Below are positions 36,258 to 44,131 of a stretch of 64,000 nucleotides of DNA, piece after piece. Below the pieces are notes generated by a model. It made no database searches, had not been told where the DNA came from, and saw nothing but the letters and a program-made list of their open reading frames with translations. The translations under genes and the position numbers were made by a program. Location: NCBI GenBank assembly GCA_016718845.1, contig JADKCK010000014.1:96670-160669 (forward strand), read 5' to 3'. This DNA is from Sphingobacteriales bacterium. Lineage in GTDB: Bacteria; Bacteroidota; Bacteroidia; Chitinophagales; UBA2359. Each line of letters begins with the position of its first letter. The stretch's first letter is position 1.

Positions 36258-37310
36258 ATGGGTTTAAACAAGGGTATTGCTACCCTATCCGCCGAGCAAC
36301 GCTCACTTGCCTTACAACGTCTTACTGCATTGTGGGCTTTTAACGAGTCGGGCTTAGGTGGCATATTACATGCCTTTAAATTGCCATTTACAGGCTTATT
36401 TGTAGGTGGTTTGGCAGTAGTGTTAATTTGTTTTATTGCTTCTTTTTCAAAACGCCCCTATCAGCAAATTTTTCAAAGTTTATGGATAGTGTTGGTAGTT
36501 AAAGCCTTAGTAAGCCCGCATAGCCCGCCAATGGCATATATAGCTGTTAGTTTTCAGGCGATTATAGGTTTTTTTTTATTTAATATAATGGGTGTTAATT
36601 TTTTCAGCATTTTATTGGTTAGTGTATTAGCCATGCTTGAGTCGGCTTTACAAAAACTGATAACCTTAACTTTGTTTTTTGGGCAATCGTTTTGGAAAGC
36701 TTTTGATAGTTTGGTAAACTATGCCGCATCGCAGTTTTACGTAACCGCCAACAATGTTAGTCAATGGATAGTAGGTATTTATTTGTTGGTTTATTTTTTA
36801 GGTGGCATTATTATTGCTTGGGTAAGTTATCACCTACTACATAACTTTGACATCAATTTTAAACCAAACATTACTCCTCTCCTACCCTATCCCGACACAA
36901 AAATCCCTGAATCTAAGCCAAAGAAAAAAAACAATTTCACGCGTCAAATTGGTGGTTTATTGGTTATACTTATTGGCATTGCGGCTGTGTTGTTTTTCTT
37001 TGCGCCCAACTCAAAAGTAGCCTGGATAAATGTGCTAAAATCGCTTAGTTGGACGCTGTGCGCCTTGGTTTTGTGGTATGGAATTATTAGCCCCTTGTTT
37101 ATTAAATTGGCTGGACGTATTGCCAAACAACAAAAAAACAAGGCGGTAAGCGATATTATTTCGTTTTTGCCCGTTTTGCGCCAATTAAGTTGGGCAATTT
37201 GGCAGCAAAGTAAGGCACATAAGGGCAATAGAATTTTGTTTTTTGTTAGCACGCTGCTACACGCTACCCTAACCTATACCAACGAAGACAACCCAAACAC
37301 AAAGTTATGA
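36258..37310 (+). CDS. Multi-spanning membrane protein, partner of NTPase
   Basis: A 350-residue inner-membrane protein with about seven hydrophobic segments (for example FVGGLAVVLICFIASF, MAYIAVSFQAIIGFFLFNIM, IVGIYLLVYFLGGIIIAW, IGGLLVILIGIAAVLFFF, LSWTLCALVLWYGIISPL), a short cytoplasmic Pro/Lys linker, and a conserved-looking end (LRQLSWAIWQQSKAHKGNRI). Its stop overlaps the start of the NTPase gene by four bases (ATGA), so the two are translationally coupled. I do not recognise the family. Pairing with a small NTPase suggests an energised transporter or receptor, but no ABC-type ATPase features are present. Confidence 0.75.
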   Translation: MGLNKGIATLSAEQRSLALQRLTALWAFNESGLGGILHAFKLPFTGLFVGGLAVVLICFIASFSKRPYQQIFQSLWIVLVVKALVSPHSPPMAYIAVSFQAIIGFFLFNIMGVNFFSILLVSVLAMLESALQKLITLTLFFGQSFWKAFDSLVNYAASQFYVTANNVSQWIVGIYLLVYFLGGIIIAWVSYHLLHNFDINFKPNITPLLPYPDTKIPESKPKKKNNFTRQIGGLLVILIGIAAVLFFFAPNSKVAWINVLKSLSWTLCALVLWYGIISPLFIKLAGRIAKQQKNKAVSDIISFLPVLRQLSWAIWQQSKAHKGNRILFFVSTLLHATLTYTNEDNPNTKL

Positions 37311-37825
37311 ACATTGTTATTTTTTCGCGTGCTATTAGAAGTGGTAAAACCACCGAATTGCAACATTGGCTCATCGCCCAAAAAAAGGTTGCTGGCATAT
37401 TAATGCCCGACATAAACGGTAGCCGAAAAATTTGGGATATTGACACCCAAAATGTTTTTGATATTGAATGTATCAATCCTCAAAGCAACACCGAAAGTCT
37501 TATTAACATTGGCAGATTTTATTTTTATACCCATGCTTTTGAACAAGCCAATAAAATTTTGCTGTCAGCACTACTTAGCAAACCTTGTTGGTTAGTGATT
37601 GATGAAGTAGGTAAATTGGAATTGGCAAATAATGGTTTTTACGATGCTTTGCAACAAATAATTGCCGTTTATCATCAACCAAATGCCGTTGGTAAACTAT
37701 TGTTGGTGGTGCGCGATACTTTGCTTGAGGCAGTTGTCCAAAAATTTAATTTGCCACAAACAAACTATATTGTAGTAAATACACTAGACACATTGAACGA
37801 GTTTAACAAACAAAGCATTGAATAA
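37307..37825 (+). CDS. P-loop NTPase, THEP1/NTPase_1-like
   Basis: A 172-residue soluble P-loop protein with the Walker A-like FSRAIRSGKTTEL (G13-K14-T15) and Walker B WLVIDEVGKLEL (D99-E100). The signature IDEVGKLEL is that of the THEP1-type nucleoside triphosphatases. GILMPDI near residue 30 also fits that family. Coupled to the membrane protein upstream by a four-base overlap. The cellular role of this pair is not established. Confidence 0.8.
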   Translation: MNIVIFSRAIRSGKTTELQHWLIAQKKVAGILMPDINGSRKIWDIDTQNVFDIECINPQSNTESLINIGRFYFYTHAFEQANKILLSALLSKPCWLVIDEVGKLELANNGFYDALQQIIAVYHQPNAVGKLLLVVRDTLLEAVVQKFNLPQTNYIVVNTLDTLNEFNKQSIE

Positions 37826-38202
37826 CAACACTTTGCAAAACAAAGTACTTTTAAATCATGAAAAATCTAAGCTCAACACCTGAAATCATCGCGAAGTATT
37901 CATCTTGACAAAAATAAAGCAGCATATATTTTATAAAAATATAAAAATACTAATTTTGATAGCAACTTGAGTAAGTAGCAAACATCTATCTTATATTAGT
38001 TATTTAAGCAATTTATATCTACCCCGCTTGACGCGGAATCGGTCTTTTTTGGGGGTGATTATTGGCTTACCCTATTTGCACAGCATCAGGCACCCCCAAA
38101 GCAAAGCAAGCTCAATCACCCCATCAAAACCTTTTAATGTTTGTATCAAATTGATACTTTCATATTTCACAAATTTACAACTTACAATTTAAAATTTAAA
38201 AA
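37826..38202. other. Intergenic stretch before shikimate kinase
   Basis: 377 bases without a gene. It holds stem element copy 3 (38022-38098). The rest is AT-rich; I see no terminator hairpin right after the NTPase gene and no clear TAnnTTTG promoter for aroK. Confidence 0.5.
38022..38098 (+). repeat. CCCGC/GGGGGTG stem element, copy 3
   Basis: CCCCGCTTGACGCGG (38022-38036), GGTCTTTTTTGGGGGTGAT, a 33-base loop unlike the other copies, then CACCCCC at 38091-38097. The arms are conserved and the loop is not. Confidence 0.8.
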
Positions 38203-38715
38203 GTGCTTATTTATTTAATTGGTTTTATGGGCTGTGGCAAAACCACCATTGGGCGTTTACTTGCACAGCGTTTGAATTATACTTTTGTTGATACCGATAC
38301 ATTAGTAGCGCAACAAGCCCAACAAAGCATACCTACTATTTTTGAGCAATACGGCGAAACCTATTTTAGAACATTAGAACAAGCTGTTTTGCAAACAACC
38401 ACTACGTGTACGTATACTATAGTGTCGACGGGCGGTGGCATGCCTTGTTTTGAAAACAATATAAGTTTAATGCAACAAGCAGGGAATACCATCTACCTAA
38501 AAGCATCGCCCGATGTATTAGCCAAACGTTTATGGCTTGAAAAAGATACGCGCCCACTACTAAAAAATTTAGGCGACGAAAATGCACTTAGCACCTTCAT
38601 CGCCCAAAAATTATTAGTGCGCGAACCTTTTTACCTAAAAGCCAAACACATTTTAGAAACAGACAATCTATCGCCTAACGAAATAGTGGGGGAAATTGTA
38701 AGTTGTAATTTGTAA
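38203..38715 (+). CDS. aroK: Shikimate kinase
   Basis: A 170-residue kinase phosphorylating shikimate at the 3-hydroxyl with ATP in the chorismate pathway. It starts with GTG at 38203; no ATG fits, since the P-loop LIGFMGCGKTTIGR begins at residue 5. Motifs: Walker A GCGKTT, substrate-binding DTD (30-32), YFRTLEQAVL, the STGGG of the shikimate site, and the lid RLWLEKDTRPLL. Length is typical. It stands alone, far from the DAHP synthase gene. Confidence 0.95.
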   Translation: MLIYLIGFMGCGKTTIGRLLAQRLNYTFVDTDTLVAQQAQQSIPTIFEQYGETYFRTLEQAVLQTTTTCTYTIVSTGGGMPCFENNISLMQQAGNTIYLKASPDVLAKRLWLEKDTRPLLKNLGDENALSTFIAQKLLVREPFYLKAKHILETDNLSPNEIVGEIVSCNL

Positions 38716-38739
38716 ATTATTTATTTGTATTGTACAAGA

Positions 38740-39000
38740 GGATACGGATTTTATGGATTGGATACGGATTTTAAAAAATGATTATCTATATCTTGATTTA
38801 AAATCCAAACAAAAAATCTGTTTGTTTTTGACCAATAAATTGTTCAATAAAAATAGATTATTGGGATGATAAAGGAACATTTGACAAGTAATAGCAATTA
38901 TACATCAGTAGGAAAAACTAAATCAATCCAATTTAACCTTCCTAAAAAAATCCATCTTAATCCGTGTCTAATCTGTTTAATCCGTGTCCTAAATAAATAG
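38740..39000. repeat. Imperfect inverted-repeat stretch with GGATACGGATT words
   Basis: GGATACGGATTTTA occurs twice near 38743 and 38759. Complementary words (AAATCCATCTTAATCCGTGTC, AATCCGTGTCC) are at 38946-38990. The two ends could fold back across about 180 bases of AT-rich sequence. No ORF inside. It fills most of the gap between aroK and the convergent lytic transglycosylase gene. Confidence 0.5.
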
Positions 39001-39063
39001 TTTCCAATTTTGCATATTTACCTCCTCTTATAAATAATTTATAATTAATAATTTATAATTAAA

Positions 39064-39753
39064 TTACCACCAACTTTGGGTTTTAGATGTGTTATAAGCC
39101 GTTGGATATATGCGGCGCAAAAAACGGTCTATATCGGATACGGTTACTTTACCGTCTTTGTCTTCGTCTAAACCATTATTTTGTTGGTAGTTTATTTCGG
39201 GGCGACTGTATAGAGTGTAACAAGGGTCTTCGCCAATGGCATCGGGGTACAAAATACCCAAATATACATCGGTAAGCGATTTAAATGCTTGGCGGTCGTG
39301 TTGTACTTTGTTTAGGTATTGGTAGGTAAACTCCAACTGTTCGGTGTGGTTCATGTTTTGTAGGTGTTGGGTTGTCAAGTTCATTTCGCGCAAGGTGGCG
39401 GGCATAAACTGTATCAAACCAACGGCTCCGCTCCCTTTGTGGTTTTGTGCCGATGCATCAAAACGCGACTCGGCATAAATAACCGCCATTAGCCACTCGG
39501 CAGGAATTGACAGGCGATTACTTACCTCCTTCACTTTTTTTTCAAATCCTTGTACGTCATAAACGTATGCTTGGGCTTTGTCGAGCAAGTATAGCTGGTT
39601 GTTTGGGCTTTTTTGTGCCCTATTGTTTGGCTCTTCGTTGATACCAACCCCTAATCGGTAGGTAAGTGCGTTGCTAAACAAAAATAAGAGTACCACTATA
39701 GATATACTTTTGTAGTTTATTTGAGTGGGTTTGAAAGTGCCTATTGTTTTCAT
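39064..39753 (-). CDS. Lytic transglycosylase (SLT domain) with EF-hand
   Basis: A 229-residue enzyme; the start at 39753 (MKTIGTFKPTQINYKSISIV) leads into one membrane segment (VVLLFLFSNAL), so it is membrane-anchored or exported. The SLT catalytic Glu is E95 in IYAESRFDASAQN; GAVGLIQFMPATL is the second family motif. Cleavage of peptidoglycan between MurNAc and GlcNAc is expected. Near residue 200 is an EF-hand loop, DEDKDGKVTVSD, followed by IDRFLRRIYP, an unusual calcium-binding addition. Confidence 0.85.
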   Translation of the reverse strand: MKTIGTFKPTQINYKSISIVVLLFLFSNALTYRLGVGINEEPNNRAQKSPNNQLYLLDKAQAYVYDVQGFEKKVKEVSNRLSIPAEWLMAVIYAESRFDASAQNHKGSGAVGLIQFMPATLREMNLTTQHLQNMNHTEQLEFTYQYLNKVQHDRQAFKSLTDVYLGILYPDAIGEDPCYTLYSRPEINYQQNNGLDEDKDGKVTVSDIDRFLRRIYPTAYNTSKTQSWW

Positions 39754-39803
39754 GACATGGCTGGTGTTTAGGTGTAAAAAAAATACTTTGGTGTTTGCAA
39801 GCG

Positions 39804-39811
39804 CAAAGATA
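39804..39811 (-). promoter_or_regulatory. -7 promoter element of the transglycosylase gene
   Basis: CAAAGATA on the plus strand is TATCTTTG on the minus strand, about 50 bases upstream of the start at 39753. A TTTG is only 14 bases further upstream, so the -33 is uncertain. Confidence 0.45.
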
Positions 39812-39991
39812 GCGCTATATTTAGCCAAAAGCGTTTTTTTTTAGCAAAATGCTAAAATATTTTTGGAAAACATTTTATTATTGCAGATTATACAGTTTAC
39901 AATATAGCATTAGCTTGCATACACACCACTAATCGACATTGTTTTTTATCAAAAAAAACGTTAAAAAGCGTACAATGTCCATAAAAAGCGC

Positions 39992-39999
39992 TATCTTTG
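39992..39999 (+). promoter_or_regulatory. -7 promoter element of the first lipocalin-like lipoprotein gene
   Basis: TATCTTTG matches TAnnTTTG, 47 bases before the start codon at 40047. This supports the internal start rather than the ORF opening at 39939, which would lie upstream of the promoter. Confidence 0.55.
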
Positions 40000-40046
40000 C
40001 TATGAAATTTACATTAATCTTCAACCAAAATAAAATTTCTTACAAA

Positions 40047-40535
40047 ATGAAACTAAATTTCCGCTCTCTTTTAATCGCTACCTTAGCTTTAGGTATGATG
40101 GCATCTATGAGTGCCTGCAAAAAAGACAAAAAAAGCAAAACCGAGTTACTAACCAACAACAGTTGGAAAGTAAAAGCATCTATCATCAATCCTGCCATTG
40201 ATTTGTTTGGTAACGGGCAATTAGTCACCGATTTGTACGCCAACACTTTGTTCTATCCTGCTTGTAGAAAAGACGACTTTATGACCTTTAAAGATAGCGG
40301 ACAAGTTGTTAGCGATGAAGGACCCACAAAATGCGATGCCGCCGATGTACAAACTACCACCCAAAACTGGACGTTTAATAGCGACGAAACAGTTGTTACT
40401 ATTACTGAACTTGATGGAACAGACCCAGTAAGTATTACTATGACTGCACTTAGCGAAAACGAACTTAAAATTACCGAAACTGAATCTATTGATAACGTAG
40501 TTTATACTTTTACTACTACCTTCGAGCCTAAATAA
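40047..40535 (+). CDS. Lipocalin-like lipoprotein, paralogue 1
   Basis: A 162-residue lipoprotein: signal MKLNFRSLLIATLALGMMAS and lipobox MSAC, then a Lys-rich spacer. The body has the layout of small Bacteroidota lipocalin-like proteins: LLTNNSWKVKAS, a central FYPACRKDDFMTFKDSG, the conserved EGPTKCDAAD (a Cys pair with PAC), then QNWTFNSDE and TALSENELKITET. Such proteins are common and of unknown function. The next gene is a diverged paralogue. Confidence 0.75.
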   Translation: MKLNFRSLLIATLALGMMASMSACKKDKKSKTELLTNNSWKVKASIINPAIDLFGNGQLVTDLYANTLFYPACRKDDFMTFKDSGQVVSDEGPTKCDAADVQTTTQNWTFNSDETVVTITELDGTDPVSITMTALSENELKITETESIDNVVYTFTTTFEPK

Positions 40536-40548
40536 GCACTACCCAAAC

Positions 40549-40587
40549 AAAAAGCCCCACCAAAACAAAATTTTGGTGGGGCTTTTT
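40549..40587. terminator. Strong hairpin terminator
   Basis: A perfect 17-bp stem (40549-40565 with 40571-40587), loop CAAAA, ending in a T-run, 14 bases after the stop of the first lipoprotein gene. It separates the two paralogues into distinct transcripts. Confidence 0.85.
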
Positions 40588-40605
40588 TTAATGTCCATAT
40601 TTTTG

Positions 40606-40613
40606 TACATTTG
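40606..40613 (+). promoter_or_regulatory. -7 promoter element of the second lipocalin-like lipoprotein gene
   Basis: TACATTTG matches TAnnTTTG and lies between the terminator and the start at 40656. Confidence 0.45.
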
Positions 40614-40655
40614 CGTTTGTTTTGTAAGATGTGTTTCACCATCAATTTTATAGCC

Positions 40656-41138
40656 ATGCAAACAATCATCAAATTATTAGCTGCCTTATTAACCATTTGT
40701 GTCTATTGTACTTGTACCAAACCCAAAGTCAACACCACCGAAGAACTAACAAAATTATTGATAGCACATAATTGGCATATAACACAAGCCAGTGTTAGCC
40801 CTGCTTTATACTCGCCCATTTTGGGCAACACCACCAACGATTACTTCACCTATTTTGTAAGTACTTGCATTTACGACAATCAATGGCGCTTTTTTGACAA
40901 CAACACCTATCAATTAGACGAGGGCGCAACCCGCTGCAACAGCACCGACCCACAAACCATTACCCGCAAATGGTCGTTTAGTCTTACCTTCGATGCCATT
41001 AACACCGCCAACGTCGACGGCAGTCAACCTATTAACTATCAACTGCTAATGCTAACCGATTATAGCCTAAAAATACGCCGCACCATTGAAGTAAACGATA
41101 ATGAGTATGAAATAGAAGAAATGTATCACCCTCAGTAG
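40656..41138 (+). CDS. Lipocalin-like lipoprotein, paralogue 2
   Basis: A 160-residue lipoprotein (MQTIIKLLAALLTICVYCTC; start at 40656 gives the signal). It follows the same plan as its neighbour: LLIAHNWHITQAS, CIYDNQWRFFDNNTY, DEGATRCNSTDPQT, RKWSFSL, LLMLTDYSLKIRRT. Alignment by eye shows the same Cys pair and spacing, so it is an old tandem duplicate. It has its own promoter and is followed by the 41.2-42.5 kb minisatellite. Confidence 0.75.
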   Translation: MQTIIKLLAALLTICVYCTCTKPKVNTTEELTKLLIAHNWHITQASVSPALYSPILGNTTNDYFTYFVSTCIYDNQWRFFDNNTYQLDEGATRCNSTDPQTITRKWSFSLTFDAINTANVDGSQPINYQLLMLTDYSLKIRRTIEVNDNEYEIEEMYHPQ

Positions 41139-41215
41139 CCTTGCAGGCTATCGGCTACAGGCTGTTCGCTATCCGCTTTAGTACAAAATGAGCTATTAGC
41201 GTATAATTAACACTT

Positions 41216-42460
41216 AGCCCTATAATAAGCTATGTCCCCTATGCCCAATCTATGCCCCTATGTGTCAAAAAAACTTTACCCAGCGGGAACTTTTTCACCA
41301 CCCCAAACGTTATTAGTGTATAATTAACACTTAGCCCTATAATAAGCTATGTCATCTATGTTCCCTATGCTTCTATGTGTCAAATAACCTATGCCCTCTA
41401 TGTTCCCTATGCTCCTATGTGTCAAAAAACCTTTACCCAACGGGAACTTTTTCACCACCCCAAACGTTATTAGTGTATGATTAACACTTAGCTCTATTAA
41501 TCTATGTCCCCTATGCCTAATCTATGCTCCTATGTGTCAAAAAAACTTTACCCAACGGGAACTTTTTCACCACCCCAAACGTTATTAGTGTATGATTAAC
41601 ACTTAGCCCTATTAATCTATGTCCCCTATGCCCAATCTATGGCTCTATGTGTCGAAAAAACTTTACCCAACGGGAACTTTTTCACCACCCCAAACGTTAT
41701 TAGTGTATAATTAACACTTAGCCCTATTAATCTATGTCCCCTATGTTCCCTATGCTCCTATGTGTCAAAAAACTTTACCCAACGCGAACTTTTTCACCAC
41801 CCCAAACGTTATTAGTGTATGATTAACACTTAGCTCTATGCCTTCTATGTTCCCTATGCCCCTATGTGTCAAAAAAACTTTACCCAACGGGAACTTTTTC
41901 ACCACCCCAAACGTTATTAGTGTATGATTAACACTTAGCCCTATTAATCTATGTCCCCTATGTCTAATCTATGCTCCTATGTGTCAAAAAATATTTACCC
42001 AACGCGAACTTTTTTACCACCCCAAACGTTATTAGTGTATGATTAACACTTAGCTCTATTAATCTATGTCCCCTATGCCTAATCTATGCTCCTATGTGTC
42101 AAAAAATATTTACCCAACGGGAACTTTTTCACCACCCCAAACGTTATTAGTGTACAATTAACACTTAGCTCTATTAATCTATGTCCCCTATGACAATCTA
42201 TGCTCCTATGTGTCAAAAAATATTTACCCAACACGAACTTTTTCACCACCCCAAACGTTATTAGTGTATCATTAACACTTAGCTCTATTAATCTATGTCC
42301 CCTATGACAATCTATGCTCCTATGTGTCAAAAAATATTTACCCAACGCGAACTTTTTTACCACCCCAAACGTTATTAGTGTACAATCAACACTTAGCCCT
42401 ATAATAAGCTATGCCCTCTATGTTCCCTATGCTCCTATGTGTCAAATAACCCCTCCAACA
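41216..42460 (+). repeat. Ten-unit minisatellite (mostly 114-115 bp)
   Basis: The word CACCACCCCAAACGTTATTAGTGTA recurs about ten times (near 41296, 41453, 41568, 41693, 41795, 41900, 42015, 42130, 42244 and 42359). Spacing ranges from 102 to 157 bp, with several at 114-115 bp. Between them are AGTGT...ACACT dyads and CTATGTCCCCTATG words ending CTATGCTCCTATGTGTC, the same end word as in the 3600-4136 array. Length changes come from gain or loss of CTATG-type sub-words. Open frames across it (for example 42079-42363, minus) are not genes. Confidence 0.92.
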
Positions 42461-42590
42461 TTTTTGTTTTTTTTGCCCCTACTTAGTGTATTTTTTACAC
42501 AAAAATAAAGACCCTTTTTTTTACCCTAACTTAGTGTATTTTTTACACCAAAAACCAATACATCATCTATCACCAATAAATCACCAACAC

Positions 42591-43472
42591 ATGACAGCCA
42601 ACGACCTACTCATCAGACTTACCTCTGCAACCACCCACAAAAACGTTTTTGTAACCAACAATCCTGCCAAAGAATACAAAGAGTACCTAAAACTGATACA
42701 CCCCGATGTGTGTATGCTTGCCAATGCACACCACGCTACTACGCTGTTAAACCAGTTTTTTGATGCTTACCAAAGCAGCCTTACCTACCCCGACGATGCC
42801 GGAACTACCACCTACACCAACCACAGTTGTACCACCAAAGGAAACGATGCTCTACTTGAACTATCTTACCAAAACTACAAAAAATTAACTACCCTCAACG
42901 ACCCCGCATCGCTACATTTTAAACAGTACTTACCACAATCGGGGCAGTTGGTAAATGGCTTGCTTACTTTTACTACCCCCAACCGCATAGTGCCGCTCTA
43001 TAATTTGCAACTGCCTCAAAAACATGTTTGCTGGATTTTTAGCCGCCTAATAGAGTTTGTAGGTTGGCTACATCAAAACGGATATAGCCACAATGGCATC
43101 AACCCTGCTTCTTTTTATATTGTACCGCAAACGCATGGCTTAATTTGCACCTCGTTTTACCACCTCACTCGCCTCGATGCTAAACTAAACACCATTTCGG
43201 CGGCACACAAAAGCTGGTACCCAAACGATATTTTTATACACAAAAAAACTACCCAAAACATTGACCTAGAACTGGCACAACGAACCGCCATTTATCTACT
43301 CGGCGACCAGTCGGGCAACGGCATTAAACTCAAAAAATCGCCCGATATCAACCAAACACTGCTCGATTTTTTGCTTACCCCACACCACAACAGCTACGAC
43401 ACCTACACCGATTACCGACAACTACTACAAAAACTGTTCGGCAAACCACAGTTTCATGTGCTAGATCTTTAA
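42591..43472 (+). CDS. J-domain/pseudokinase fusion
   Basis: A 293-residue protein; the start at 42591 (MTANDLLIRLTSA) follows two copies of a CTTAGTGTATTTTTTACAC word and is preferred over the ORF opening 35 codons earlier. Residues 24-60 look like a J-domain (EYKEYLKLIHPDVC, HPD at 37-39, then NQFFDAYQ). Residues about 85-290 look like a protein-kinase fold without its catalytic residues: HVCWIFSRLIEFVGWLHQNG precedes SHNGINPASFYI where HRDxxxxN is expected, and the DFG position reads TSF. A C-terminal helix (YRQLLQKLFGKPQF) closes the domain. From memory, related proteins occur beside VWA genes like the one downstream. Role unknown; it could recruit DnaK or act as a scaffold. Confidence 0.75.
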   Translation: MTANDLLIRLTSATTHKNVFVTNNPAKEYKEYLKLIHPDVCMLANAHHATTLLNQFFDAYQSSLTYPDDAGTTTYTNHSCTTKGNDALLELSYQNYKKLTTLNDPASLHFKQYLPQSGQLVNGLLTFTTPNRIVPLYNLQLPQKHVCWIFSRLIEFVGWLHQNGYSHNGINPASFYIVPQTHGLICTSFYHLTRLDAKLNTISAAHKSWYPNDIFIHKKTTQNIDLELAQRTAIYLLGDQSGNGIKLKKSPDINQTLLDFLLTPHHNSYDTYTDYRQLLQKLFGKPQFHVLDL

Positions 43473-43480
43473 GCAACTAA

Positions 43481-43880
43481 CTCATGTTACGCAGCTTATT
43501 TTTATAATTAGCCATTTGGTATTTTTAGCTACGCTTTGAATTACTGTTTTGGAGGAACCGGCATTATAGGAATTGGCGTGAAGAAATGGGCATAAATGGA
43601 GCGTTAAGAAAGATATACTGTTTGAAGCACGCCACACCGAACCCAGAAATAAACTCGACAAACAAGCCGTTTGGCGTGCAAGTTTATATCTTTTAGCGGA
43701 ATGTTGCCCAGTCCGCCAATTACTATACCAGCCTTGATTTTTTTGTTACTTTTTTGATCAAGCAAAAAAGTAAAAGAACATGATTGGGTGGTAAGCAACA
43801 ACAAAAAAACAACAAACAACTAAAAAAGCCCCATGCCGCTTAATAGCCAACTCATTTGCGTTACCTCTGCGTAACATAAG
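43481..43880 (-). mobile_element. 400-bp MITE-like element, copy 2, with 7-bp target duplication
   Basis: Inverted copy of the 7720-8120 element. Terminal repeats CTCATGTTACGCAG (43481-43494) and CTGCGTAACATAAG (43867-43880) differ by one base. It is flanked by perfect 7-bp direct repeats CAACTAA at 43474-43480 and 43881-43887, the mark of a transposition event. It inserted one base after the stop codon of the J-domain gene, separating it from the VWA gene. The small minus-strand ORF inside (43604-43819) is not conserved in copy 1 and is probably not a gene. Confidence 0.88.
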
Positions 43881-43939
43881 CAACTAAATATCTATACCAC
43901 CTATATCAACTTTGGATACCAAGCACAAGGCTTGCTCCG

Positions 43940-44042
43940 CCCCGCTTAACGCGGTAAATTTATTGGTCTTTTTTGGGGGGTGATGCTTAGCACTCCCCGA
44001 CTCGACAAGTAGTCGTAGTGAGCTTGCCGAACTACACCCCCA
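43940..44042 (+). repeat. CCCGC/GGGGGTG stem element, copy 4
   Basis: CCCGCTTAACGCGG (43941-43954), then GGTCTTTTTTGGGGGGTGAT, a longer 52-base loop, and CACCCCC at 44035-44041. The loop shares CTTAGCACTCCC-GACTCGACAAGT with copy 2. It lies 89 bases before the VWA gene. Confidence 0.8.
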
Positions 44043-44131
44043 AGAACACTGTAGGCTCAAGCACAACCCACTAAACAGCATCTTCATTACTATTTCGTTT
44101 TTATTCATTAACAATTAAAAAATCCATCAAA

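Noticed and set aside
42079..42363. 94-residue ORF with a perfect internal protein repeat
   Set aside because: It is the translation of the 114-115 bp minisatellite; the protein repeat only mirrors the DNA repeat.
41216..42460. Possible CRISPR array (regular repeats)
   Set aside because: Units are 102-157 bp with conserved rather than unique sequence between them, no 20-40 bp repeat with unique spacers, and no cas genes in the window.
43604..43819. Small minus-strand ORF with a signal-like start (71 residues)
   Set aside because: It lies wholly inside the MITE-like element; the homologous region of the other copy (7720-8120) does not keep the frame.
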